In this document: one piece after another, positions 23,661 to 34,125 of the stretch
Numbering within the stretch: position 1 is the first letter of the stretch
Layout: each line of letters begins with the position of its first letter
Source: Cryptomeria japonica
Lineage: Eukaryota > Streptophyta > Pinopsida > Cupressales > Cupressaceae
Assembly (NCBI RefSeq): GCF_030272615.1
Contig: NC_081413.1
Coordinates: 606,458,209-606,522,208 of the forward strand
Length of the DNA: 64,000 nt
Direction: 5' to 3'
Position numbers and translations under genes: made by a program
The notes under the pieces: model-generated
Database searches by the model: none
Seen by the model: only the letters and a program-made list of their open reading frames with translations
Told to the model about the DNA's origin: nothing

Positions 23661-24107
23661 ACTTGACATTTTCAGGCTCTTGATCCATTTCATTCCCTAT
23701 TTAACTTGGCCGACTAGATTCCCTTTCTTCACTGACCATGCTTAGTTAATTTAGACTTAGAAACAAACTGGACCTTACCCAAAAAAGTTTCTTTCAATCA
23801 AGACCTAACCTGAGACCTATTTGACTCCCCTGACCTAACCAATTTGACTCTCCTGAAAGGTTTACCTCAGTCTGACAATCTCAATTCTTCAGGGAGACAT
23901 TTAACAATTTTCCAAAATTCGATTGGACTTAACTTGAATGATGCCAAAAAAGAACCCTTAAGGATTAGCCCTAGCCCAGACAGACAACCACTCACTCAAA
24001 ATACCAAAAAGGCAGAGAGAAGAACAAGCAGAGAGAAAGCAAAACAAAAGCAAAAGAGGGGGTCCCTGTTCTAATGGGGCGATGTGTGAAATGGTCATAA
24101 CAGGTGG

Positions 24108-26670
24108 CAATATGAAGAGTGCGGTTCCTTTTTTCGTCTTTGATCACTCTAGAATATGCCCTGGGCTTTTTCTTCCCCTTAGCTTTTGCTTGATCTATAT
24201 GCGAGAAGATATCCTCTAGATCAATGGGTGGTTTGGTGGCGGCCTTGCGCTGGGCTCTGGCAATCAGCCACTCTTGAGGCACTGTTTGGGTTGATGATAA
24301 GGTCAAGTCAGCATTCTGTTCTCTGACGTTCTCAGTTGACTCACCACAGATTCGCAGCTGCCCTGCCACTGGAGGAGTGAAAGAGGTGTGAAGCCCTTTG
24401 CTTGCAGCTGAATTCTCCCCTATTTCGTTGAACAACTGCCTGACCTCCTCATGTGATGGTCGTTCTTCAGCTCTTTCGAGCTCATGAGTCTCATCTATCC
24501 TTTGTTCTCCTTCGACGGTGGAGTCATCTTTGGTTGTATTGTGGAGCAGCAACTCGTGACGGCTCTGTTGAGTAGGTTCATGCACTTTGACCCCCTGGGT
24601 GGATGGAATCTCTCCTTCTTCTATTTGGTTACCCAGTTCAGTCAATTCGAGGGCTCTTAGCTCAATGTCTAGCACATCGAGCGCAGGAGGATCGTTGGCT
24701 TCAAATGCATCGATGTTGCTTTTGGAAGGCGGAGCAGGTATACAATCCAATTCTACTACATCCTCGGACGAACTGGGGTCTTTTGAAGATGAAGTGACCT
24801 CTGGTCTCTTTATAGGAATCTTTTCCCTTCTTGTTCTTTTGGACATCCTAGTCCCTCTGCAAGCCTTAGCCTTCTTCCTTTTCTCTGGTTTCTCAGTTCC
24901 TTCCCGGGGTGCACTAGACGTTCCTTCATCTTCTGAAGACTGAGAATCGAGGCTGCCCATTAAGTGGTAAGTGAACTGGACTCCCTCATGGATTAGCCTT
25001 TCGATCTGCTGATGCAACCAATGATCTGTGTACCTTGCTGGGGCTGCCATGACTGCCTCGAAATCAGTGATTGGGTCCTGGGACCAATCAACGCCTGGCA
25101 AGAGATGCCTTATTGCTTCAAATTCTTGGACCTGGAGGCAATTCCCTGAATCAGTGAGCTGATCTGGGACCCGACAGTATTCAAAGAGTCGCATCTGCTG
25201 CACACTCAGTCTAGAATATTCTCGTTGCCTGACCTCGCAGTCATCAGAGCAATTCTTCCAATAGTCTTCAATTGATTCCTTTGCTTAGTACCTTCTACCA
25301 TAGGCTCTTTTTGCCAGATTATCATGATCGAAATATTTTCTTGGAAAATGGTCTTGTAGGCCATAAGAGGCCAGCTCTGCAAGGGACTCCTCTGCTAGGG
25401 TAGGGGTCTTCAAGTGGACATCATGGTTGCCTATGGTCATAGGGAATGTGAATCCAGCCTGCTTGCTTTCTCGAAGTAAGATGTCGGTCGAGCGTGACTG
25501 CCTTGCAACCTCCATAAGAATTACTTTGTCGGTTGGGTACCGTGGAAGTCGGAGAGGGGCACCATCGAAGCCAGCTATTCAGATGTAGGAAAACCTTGGG
25601 AACTGAATGAACCAGTCTCCATACCTCTGTACTAGAGTAGTAGCTTGCTCTGAGAGCCTTATGTGTAATCCTCCCTGCATTAGCCTGACTAGGCGCATTG
25701 TGAAGGCATCATTGACGCGTTCATACTGACCAACTGCATAAGCCGGGCTGCTCTTTTCCCTCTGAGCTATATCTTGGTAGTGCAGTTGCGGGTAACAATC
25801 ATAGACCTTCACCTGACTGGGCCCATTCTCGATTTCCCCTTTCATTATCAATCCTGGCAGTGGCTGGTTCTTGGCGAACATATAGACCAAATAAGAGGTC
25901 ATGGTGAAGTACTTCTTCGTTTCGAGCTCAATCAGCTGAGTGTGGATGTTATCGCTTATGATCTGGGCCCAGCCAAACTTAGACTTCCCGGCGAAGACCT
26001 GCTCTGTAAAATAGAACATCCACTCTTCAAAGTAGTTGGACTTAGGAAGTCCCATGACTCGGCTGAGCAACGTGACCATATCCCCATGCTCATTATGAAA
26101 ATCACTCCTGGGGGTCTTTTTCACAATTCTGGCGCTTGAAGGACTTTTCTCCTTGAACCATTCTTCGTTGATTAGTGCTTTGCATCGAGCCGGATTCATA
26201 TCATATGCCCCTTGTGCTTCATCTATAGTTGTAGCTGTGGGATTGTTTGGAAAGGGGATGTCAAATGCATCACCAATGGCCTCAGGAGAGAAGTCGGCGA
26301 TAGTCATATTCTCGAGGAGCACTAGTCTGGAATTCGGTTCATAATGCCGAGCAGCCTCTACTACTAATTCATAGTTTTGTATTGCTGGAGGAAATCCCGC
26401 CGCTTGGGCGATGCCACTTTCCACCATCTGCCTAGGCCTGCCATATGCGTTGGGTGAGAAGACCCGATTCCTAAAGTCTTGAATATCGATATGGGCAAGG
26501 TCGGTATCACTGATATTGTCCCAGACGCTCTGAACCTTCGACTCCCTCAATCCTCCCCTCTGATATTGATACTTCATCCTTTCAACCTTACGCGGGATAT
26601 CTGATTTGGATGCTCGTGAGGTCTTGGCTGCAGCGGGCGTTTTTGATGATTCCACTGCTGATTTAAGCAT
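24108..26670 (-). pseudogene. Element A' ORF, N-terminal and middle part
   Basis: Starts at the ATG at 26670 (MLKSAVES), six bases after the leader-intron acceptor. The N-terminal domain matches D closely: SGIAQAAGFPPAIQNYELV, KFGWAQIISD, FTMTSYLVYM, WFIQFPRFSYI. A TGA at about 25577 replaces an Arg codon seen in the homologues (YIRV), a C-to-T change at CpG; a TAA follows near 25285. The frame then stays open from 25203 through a Lys/Arg patch (KRTRREKIPIKRP) and a long acidic Glu/Ser-rich stretch, until element D interrupts it at 24102. The rest of the gene is at 15891-14806. Confidence 0.82.
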
Positions 26671-26675
26671 TTATC

Positions 26676-27115
26676 CTGCATAGCCGGATGCGGATTACGA
26701 GGTGATACAAGAAAAGCAAGGCGGTTTAGATAGAAAAATGCTCCAGCATGCCGGGATTAATTTAAAATTTAGATTGGACATGGGGTGACGTTTCTAGCTA
26801 AAAGGGCTTGATCAATTTTAACCACAGCATTCATGAAGATTTTTGATTGCGAATTTATACTTAACGCTTTCTGGATTTTGAATTAATTTCAACAGAGACA
26901 AAGCATGAAAAGTTCTCCTAAGTTTGAAAAGAGATGCAATTTCTGGCGAAGCCTTAGGGGTGAATTCTAAATTTCGAGTGCTTTGAAGTTGAACAACGTT
27001 TTATGAGCGAAAGAGATGCAGATTTTAAGAATTCAAGCATTTTGATCAAATTTCACGCATTTGTCTATTCGATTTAAGCATTTTCAAATGATCATACGAG
27101 ACAAAGCGTACTTAC
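26676..27115 (-). other. Probable leader intron of element A'
   Basis: Strong donor ATCAG/GTAAGTACG at 27115 and acceptor TATGCAG/GATAAATG at 26677-26676. It ends six bases before the ORF start, as in the relatives. Confidence 0.6.
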
Positions 27116-27479
27116 CTGATGAGAGCGGATGGCGAGAGATTGCCCGACCTTGCCGCGTGAAATGAACGGACGATCCTACAAAGTTTCGAATTCCAACAGT
27201 TATCTCTTTGGTTTAAATTTTTTCGCGGTTGTTGGACGAGAGAGAATTTATCATTTTAAATGGTTTTTACCCTGGGCAATTGGCAATTTAAATTTGGATG
27301 CTTTGGAAAAGTTTACACAATGCCTTACCTTGAATATGATTTACACGAAATGGCTCTGTCTTTGTTTCAAATCTGTCGTGATCTCCTCCGAACGAAATGC
27401 AGCAGCATGGAGGGGGTATATCAAATTTTGAATTTCCCAATCTGGGCCTGCGCGCAACTATTTTGGAGAAATGGAGGAT

Positions 27480-28142
27480 TTTAAAATTTCGAATGATGCC
27501 ACCTTTCAACTTCAGACCTTGGAGAGATTGGGGACCCCTTTGAAATTTAAATTTTGCCTTCTATTCAATCCCAAGGGCAAACTTCGGATCAATAACGCTT
27601 TCTTCTTTGCAAGATCGCAAATTTCGCGTTTTACATTTCGCGATTTGCAGGTTTCTGGCGAATTTCGGAGCTCTCAACGTTTTGGCGAACTGAAGTTTTC
27701 GGAGGAATCACACTGTTTGCAAGAAAACTTCGGACCTACCTTAGGCAATTTAACGCTATCTGCAAGCTCCGCAAAACCTTGGAGTCATGGCACCCTTCGC
27801 GATTTTAGTGATTTCTGGCGAATTTCGGAGCTCAAAGCCTTGAAAAAAAAAAACTTCGGAGCTCAACACTTCTTTTGCGATTTGGAAAGTTTGCGATTTT
27901 CACCAGCTGGGGCTTTGGGCGTTTGAAGTATATTTCGCGATTTTCAGGCTTCTTCGGAGCTTTAAGCGCTTTGCAACTTTCGCTCTTAGATGTTTTCGCT
28001 ATCTAAAAAAAAGGGGGTTTCGGACCTAAATGCCCTTCGCGATTACTTCAGACTTCAAACGCGCCTTTTACAAACTCGCACCAACATCGGACCTAAAAGG
28101 CGCTTTTTACAAACTCGATATGTTTTGAAATTTTGGGGCTAG
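27480..28142 (-). repeat. Element A' hairpin array, proximal part
   Basis: Recurring TTCGGAGCT / TTCGGACCT / GCGATTT words about 80-100 bp apart. It is the same array as at 32303-33420, split by insertion of element B at the GGTCC duplication (28143-28147). Confidence 0.7.
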
Positions 28143-28483
28143 GGTCCTGTTGTGACGTATTCACACATCGCCCCATTGCAAATGGGGACCCCTGCTTTTT
28201 GCTTTTTAGGGTTTGTTTTCTAGGTCTTTTAGGGTTTTGTCTGTTAGCCTTTGCATTTTGAGTGTCGCCAAGGGGATCACCTGGATAGCAGGTCCTGCTG
28301 GAGTGATGTCCTTATCCTGAAATTTGGCTAAGTTTGGAAAGTCCTGATCCTGAAATTTGGCCAAGTCTGGAATATCCTGATCCTGAAATTTGACTAAGTC
28401 TGGAAACTGAAAAATCTCCAAAAACTAGATTTTGCAATATAACTCCTGGAGGTCTGAAACCATTCTCAAACATCCTGAAAGTA

Positions 28484-28545
28484 TATATGGAATATAACTT
28501 AAAGTATAAGAAATGTCACTTATACTTAAATGTTATATTCCATAA
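28484..28545 (+). repeat. Long palindrome in element B
   Basis: Arms of about 25 bp (ATGGAATATAACTTAAAGTA on the left) are near-perfect reverse complements around an 8-base loop. The same arms with a ~27-base loop occur in element C at 57720-57797. Confidence 0.88.
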
Positions 28546-28576
28546 AATTATCCTGACGGAGAGTTCAAAAGGTCAA

Positions 28577-29985
28577 AAAATCGCTCCTGACCCTCAGTGA
28601 AGGCCCAGAGCGAGATTTTCAAAAATGCATTATTCTTGCAAGATCAAAGTGATTTTTATGATTGGAAGGGATGAAGGAAAGCATGTTCTACCCATTGAAT
28701 ATAATTTGGATGATCAACGAAAAATGAAATCAACCCAAAATAAAAAAATCGCTCCTGACCCTCAGAGAGGGCCCACAGCGAGAAACCTAATATGGGAACT
28801 TTTCATCCAAGTTTGAGGAAAGCTGAGGTTAGGCATGGGTTTGAAACGATGTTTGAAAAGCCTTGAAGTGAAAAGAAATCGTTGAGAATCAAAATTTTGA
28901 AGGCAATTACAAAAATCGCTCTGGACCCTCAAAGAGGGCCTATAGCGATTTTCCAGGTTTCTCTCCTTTGTTTGAAGAATTGAGATAAAATCTTGCTTGG
29001 ACAGGAGGAGAACGTGATGTGTTATGCCTTGGAGGTAATTTGAAGATTAAAAGATAAAGGAATTTGCCTAAAACCAAAAAGTCGCTCCTGACCCTCACTG
29101 AAGGTCCAGAGCGAGATTTTCAAAAAATGCTTGTTTTCTTCAAAATGGTGCTAAGGCAAGGTTAGGATAAGGCGAAGAGACCTCCAAAAACATGATGAAT
29201 ATTGTTTTGCCTTTGAAACTTGATGATTTTGGTCAGAAAATGAAAAATCGCTCCTGACCCTCAGAGAGGGCCTAGAGCGAAAATCGCCCCTGACCCTCAG
29301 AGAGTGCCCAGAGCGAAATTATTGAAAATCCTCATTTTACCTTGCAACAACAAAGCGAGTTTGGATGAGATGGATAAAGGAAGAACATTGCCAAATGATG
29401 AATAAAGTTTCAATGAAAAATGGTGGATAATCAAGCTCAAAATCAAAAAGTTGCTCTTGACCCTCAGGGAGGGCCCAGAGCGAAAAACACCAAAAACACT
29501 TCTTTTCCCCAAAATTTGACAAGGTTAAGTTTGCAAGTCAGTGAGGGGGCCTAGTTGAAATGTCTTAAAGAGATTTTGGAGGTTGAAAAATGCTAAATTT
29601 GAGCAAAAAATGAAAAATCGCTCCTGACCCTCAGAGAGGGTCCAGAGAGAAATTGCCTTCAAGGACATTATTTCCTTCAAAATTATTGATGAATTAACTT
29701 GGTAGTGTAAGGGAATGGATCTTGGAAGTGACACTGTGAGTTCAACAAACAAGTTAAGGTGGATTCCAGCTAGAAAATGAAAAATCGCTCCTGACCCTTG
29801 CAGAGGGTCCAGGGCGAAATTGACAATTCCACCTATTTTCCTCATGAAAAGTGTCAAAATTTGAAGTGCAACGCCTTAATTGGATATCAATTTGTCTTCC
29901 AGGAAACTTTGAAGTCAAGATGCGAAGTATTCAAGGCTATAATTGAAAAATCGCTCTTGACCCTCAGAGAGGGTCCAGGGCGAAA
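28577..29985 (+). repeat. Element B hairpin array, 10 units
   Basis: Motif TCGCTCCTGACCCTCAG... GAGGGCCCAGAGCGA recurs near 28577, 28748, 28914, 29083, 29247, 29282, 29450, 29615, 29784 and 29950. Spacing is 164-171 bp except the extra unit at 29282, which sits 35 bp after its neighbour. The two arms pair as TCGCTC...GAGCGA with CCCTC...GAGGG inside. Confidence 0.92.
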
Positions 29986-30328
29986 TTATTAGCAAGCTTC
30001 ATTGAGACCCTTGATCAAAAATTGATATTTCCCAGTTTGCACTAAATCATCAAAATTGCTAAATTTGAGACGTTTGGAAAATTAAAATTCGCATTAATTT
30101 AAAAGCATTTTGCATTTAATAAATTAATTTTAAGCCTTGAAATAATTAAAAAATCTACCTTGGAGGCACTAAAATTAATTTAAAAAAAAAATAAAAGATT
30201 ACAAGTTGAGCGCACAAGGCATTATTTTGCCTTTATTTGACAAGTCGGCCTACTCTTTTGAGGTTTTATTTATTATTTCACCTTTTATTTGGCAAGTCGG
30301 CCTTGGAGAGAAAAGGGGTGAAGCGCTC

Positions 30329-30336
30329 TATATAAT
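30329..30336 (+). promoter_or_regulatory. Element B proximal TATA box (P1)
   Basis: TATATAAT preceded by GCGCTC, ~290 bp upstream of the leader-intron donor; same context as P1 in D. Confidence 0.65.
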
Positions 30337-30616
30337 TGGAGATGCTTTGTTCAAGTTTTAATCATTCATTCATCCTTTTTCAAGTGCAAAGTTGAAGTGC
30401 GAATTGGAGGAGCAAAATATAGCATGTTGGAGGCAAAATTCTACTAATTGAGGAGCAATTTGAGGAGCGAAATCCAGAAGATTGGAGGCGAAGTTTGCTA
30501 AGTGTTGGAGGTTAATGTAGGCGTGATTCATCCAAGAGGAGGCTATGATTTAAACTTTGCCTAGCGAAATTCATCTATTTTTACATCATTTCTTAGAGTT
30601 TAATACTCAGGAGGAG

Positions 30617-30818
30617 GTATGGCAAAATCATCTTGACACCCTTTTTTAAGGTTTGATTTTTGGACATTTGTTTTGGAAAAATCTAAGTATTACATGGTTA
30701 ATTAGGAAATGATAACTCAAGATTTATCATGAGGTTTCCTAATTAAAATCTTAAATCTTCCTTTTAAGTTTAATTTCTAGACTTCAAGATATATTACTAA
30801 TTTTGAAATGTTGTGTAG
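30617..30818 (+). other. Probable leader intron of element B
   Basis: Donor GAGGAG/GTATGG and acceptor GTTGTGTAG/G, equivalent to the sites in D and C. The ATG at 30827 follows nine bases later. Confidence 0.62.
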
Positions 30819-30826
30819 GTATCAAG

Positions 30827-31163
30827 ATGGCGACTCCAAAGTCCGAAGGATCTACAAGTTGGTAGGTTCTCATCCAAGAAGATCAAGCAAGGACAAGAGC
30901 GACCTCCTCCAGTCTAGCATCGACAAGGACGGCCTTCTTCGGTCAAGCATCATCAGGAATAACTTCTTCCAATCCAGCATTCCAAGGCGAGGTACATCAA
31001 TCGTCTTGCACATCAAAGAAAAAAGAAGTCAGAGCAAGGGTTCGTTGAAGAAGCAGATAGTTCCAGAAGAGTTAATTAAAGCTAGCTTCTCAGCAACATC
31101 AAATTGGCATCAACCAAGTGTCAAACGAGGTGGCATCCCAGTCATCACTCCTCCAGTCGGATA
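30827..31163 (+). pseudogene. Element B: dead ORF start and replacement spacer
   Basis: The ATG context and first codons (MATPK) match D, then a TAG comes after 12 codons. The following ~330 bp (AGCATCGACAAGGACGGCC... CCAAGGCGAGGTACATC) has no counterpart in the D ORF but does match element C (55968-56129), so B and C share one ORF-less form. No protein is expected. Confidence 0.7.
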
Positions 31164-31415
31164 GGTCCACCTCAGCGTGTCCAGATTCAATGTACCTAAC
31201 TCATGGGAGGTGGCACAAACTTCGATGTACCTAGCCCAGCTATCCATTGGTCGATTTTTCCAGAGAAGGCATGTGTCCTAAAAATGTAATTTTATCATTG
31301 GTCAAGCATTAAATGCTATGTAATGGTTGTAACAAACCTTAATTAGGGTTTTCATTATTGAATCTTGGCCATTGATCTCAAATTGATCTTAGCCATCGAA
31401 TTGTATTATGGGCAC

Positions 31416-31422
31416 TATATAA
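31416..31422 (+). promoter_or_regulatory. Element B distal TATA box (P2)
   Basis: GGCACTATATAAGCC about 880 bp before the element end, conserved with C (minus-strand GGCACTATATAAGCC, 55615-55629). Confidence 0.68.
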
Positions 31423-32302
31423 GCCTCGACTCTTCATTTTGTAAAGGCTAATATAGAGAGAAAATAGAAAGGAGTTAGTGAATGGAGAGTAGTTAGAAGG
31501 TGAATAGTCAGTTGATAGGGTAGCAATTAGAGTAGAATAGGAGGACAAGGCAAGAAATTGTTGCCATTGATTGTAAACAAACTCCATTTTCATTGAAGTA
31601 ATGGTGAAGTGTGTCGTTTCTTGCAATATGCATGGTTTCTTGTTGAATCTTCAATTCTAGATGGTAGATGATTAGATCGAATGAAGGAAATTGTTGAATG
31701 CACCTATGTGGAATCCGTCTAATCCAAACCACTAGCCTCTTGCTGATGGTAAGTGTGCCTTGCGTGGTCAACTGGAATGAAATGAGCTTAATCATAAGTC
31801 GTTACACGTCTATTGTTTCATGCATTTTCTTGAATGGTGATCATTGTCAGATGGTGTACAATTTAAACATATTGGAAGCATCCCTTAGAAGATTGCACTG
31901 AGTTGGTGTTGAATTGTTCAGCCTGGTGGTGAGACCCAGCCCAGTAGGAATCCACCTAGTCATTCATCCATCTTCTCGCATTCTAGGCAGTAGAGTAGAC
32001 TTCCTGAACCTTGCATCTTTTGCCATTTGTTTGTCGTCCAGTTAGTTAGTAAATCTTGTGATTCCAACAAATCAGACGTTTAGGTCATCAAGTGTAAGTC
32101 CCCTTGTGATTCCAGCAAATCACATCATACCACAGAGAGCTTATCCAAACGTAGAGATCCTACAGAAAAGAACCTTGAAGTCATCCCGATTGATCCTTTT
32201 TGCGACATCTTCAGCATTCGGAGACTTTACTCAAGAGAGGATAAGATACTTCGGTATTTTATTCTGTGTTTGCATATGCATAAAAAACACATCAACAGGT
32301 CC

Positions 32303-33420
32303 GAAAATGGGGTTATACAGCGAACTTCGGACCTGGAGGAACCTTTTGCAACTTTCGACGCTTTTTAAATTTTCCAAAATCGCCCCAGGGTCCGAAAATG
32401 AGGACTTAAGTGATTTTCGGGGCTCAAGGTCTTTTTCGAAATACTTCGTGTTTTACATTTTTATCCCAAGGTCCGAAAATGAGGACTTAAGCGATTTTTG
32501 GAGCTTGAATCGCCTTTTGCAAATTTCGGACCTCAAACGCGTTTTTTAAACTCGACACACTTTGGTTTACCCCCCAGGGTCCGAAAATGAAAGCTTAAGG
32601 CGAATTTCGGGGCTTGACCCACTTTTGGTGAATTTCGGACCTCAACCATCCTCGTGCAACCTTTCACATTTGCTATTATTTCAAATTTCGGAGCTAGGGT
32701 CCGAAAATGGAGGTTTTAAGTGTTTTTCGTACCTGGAGGAGGTTTTCTCAACTTCCCACATTTCTCAAATTTTGCCCCTGGGGTCCGAAAATGAGGACTA
32801 TAGTGATTTTCGAAGCTTGAAGGTCTTTTGCAAGATTTGACCTCTTTTGCATTCTCCAGTTTGACCCCATGGTCCGAAAATGAGAACCTTAAGCGATTTT
32901 CGGGGCTTGGCCCACCTTTTGCAAGATTTCGCACTTTCTGCTTTTCTTTCGAAATTTCGAAGCTGGGGTCTGAAATTGAGATTTTACGTGCTTTTCGGAC
33001 CTAAATGCCTCTCTTTTATAAATTCGATACACTTTCACTTACCTCTCCAGGGTCCGAAAATGGGTCTCATGGCGAGTTTTGGGCCAAAACGCTCTTTTTA
33101 CAAATTTGGAGCTCCAACGCCACTTTTGCGATTTGCCATCTTTTAAATTTCGGAGCTAAAGTCTGAATTTGGGGCTTCAGGGTGTTTGCGGACCTTGAAG
33201 GTCTTTTGGGAATACTTTGCGTTTTTAACGTTTTTATCCCAAGGTCCGAATTTGGAAATACTTAGTGATTTTCGGACCTGGAGCTACCTTTAGCGACACT
33301 TAAAGGCATTTCACATTATTTTCGGACCAAATGGGAAACATCAAATTTTGAAATTTTCGCCCCAGGATCCCAAATTCGGCCCCCTGGGCGATTTTGGCAA
33401 CTTTAACTTAGTGAAATTTT
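32303..33420 (-). repeat. Element A' hairpin array, distal part
   Basis: Units of about 85-95 bp with GGTCCGAAAAT on one side and ATTTTCGGACC or GGGGCT on the other, near 32298, 32389, 32469, 32576, 32697, 32781, 32870, 32965, 33051 and 33241. The paired words are inverted repeats of each other. Sequence differs from the D/B/C array. Confidence 0.82.
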
Positions 33421-34014
33421 AACCCCTTTGGGCCTCTGGGTCCAAAATTTGGCCCCTAAGGCAATTTTGAAAACTTACGTAAAACATCGGACCTCAGACC
33501 AGCTTTCGCCAGATTCCACAAATTTGGATTTTGGAGGCTTCGGAATCCCAAGGCATTCGGGCAAGTTTCGCGACTTCAACATTTTGGTCAGGGAGTTTGA
33601 CCCTTCATCAGTAGGTGAAAATCATCCTTCATTCAAATCCTTACAAACATTTGCGGGAATAAACCTTATGCAGTCCGCTTCGTAGCTCTTGTGCGAAAAA
33701 CGGCGACTTTGGTTCTCGTGCGACCTTTAGGCGCACTGCCCTTGTTTGGCGGGCTTCGCCAATTCCTACTACCTTACGCCTATCCAAGGCAATTTTAAAC
33801 TTCGAACGAACTCTTGGCACTCATGCCCGAGGGCTAGACTAGCCAGGAGGATTCATCGGCTCACTTCCTTGATATCATCACTTTACGGACCAGTTGCATA
33901 CTCGCTCGAAAAGACGCGAGACACTCTGCGCGAAACTCAGTAGGGCAAAGACGAAAGGCTCAAAACAGGAAGGGGGACCCTGTCAGCGACAGGGAGCGTG
34001 TGCAACGCACAACA
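33421..34014 (-). repeat. Element A' 5'-terminal segment
   Basis: From the array to the element end. The minus strand begins TGTTGTGCGTTGCACA, a hairpin, followed by CCCTGTCGCTGACAGGG, a second hairpin, then GTCCCCC. Confidence 0.75.
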
Positions 34015-34125
34015 AACTCTTACACCCATTCATTCACATTTAACAACCGAACTTAGCACAAAATTGGGCTCAGACTAACCATGCAGAGGGAATAATAATC
34101 AATTATTTCCTAATGGTATGAACCA

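Larger units (their letters stand above)
15897..24102 (-). mobile_element. Element D: complete ORF-bearing unit, 8206 bp
   Basis: Starts TGTTGATGTG at 15897 and ends CATAACA at 24102, flanked by GGTGG (15892-15896 and 24103-24107); it splits the A' ORF exactly at that duplication. Minus-strand order: terminal hairpins (from 24102), 17-unit hairpin array (23660-20982), TATA P1 (20632-20640), leader intron (20373-20164), intact 1063-codon ORF (20155-16964), TATA P2 (16762-16769), AATAAA-type signal near 16627, conserved end block (15928-15965). No terminal direct repeats are seen, so by LTR logic this is a single giant LTR or a distinct kind of element. Confidence 0.93.
28148..32297 (+). mobile_element. 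Element B: ORF-less unit, 4150 bp
   Basis: Starts TGTTGTGACG at 28148 and ends ACATCAACA at 32297, flanked by GGTCC (28143-28147, 32298-32302). Plus-strand order: terminal hairpins, a TCCTGATCCTGAAATTTGG repeat (28310-28410), a long palindrome (28484-28545), hairpin array (28577-29985), TATA P1 (30329), leader intron (30617-30818), a dead 12-codon ORF start, a ~330-bp spacer in place of the ORF, TATA P2 (31416), end block (32228-32275). It aligns with C throughout and with D except in the ORF. Confidence 0.92.
13703..34014 (-). mobile_element. Element A': ORF-bearing unit nested in A
   Basis: Starts TGTTGACGTG at 13703 and ends GCACAACA at 34014. Flanks are GACTC (13698-13702) and AACTC (34015-34019), four of five matching. 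The flanking A sequence rejoins well: text before 13702 and after 34015 together aligns with A' itself at about 14200-14340. Own sequence is 13703-15896, 24103-28147 and 32298-34014 (about 7.9 kb) after removing D and B. Order in the minus sense: two terminal hairpins, hairpin array, leader intron (27115-26676), ORF, TATA at 14556-14564, conserved end block. Confidence 0.87.

Noticed and set aside
27129-27926. Plus-strand ORFs of 100 and 151 codons
   Set aside because: Fall in the first exon and hairpin array of element A'; the frames reflect repeated GCGATTT and TTCGGA words.
28148-32297. Element B as a plus-strand host gene with promoter and intron
   Set aside because: The 5-bp duplications, element termini and homology to C and D show it is a mobile unit, and its ORF stops after 12 codons.
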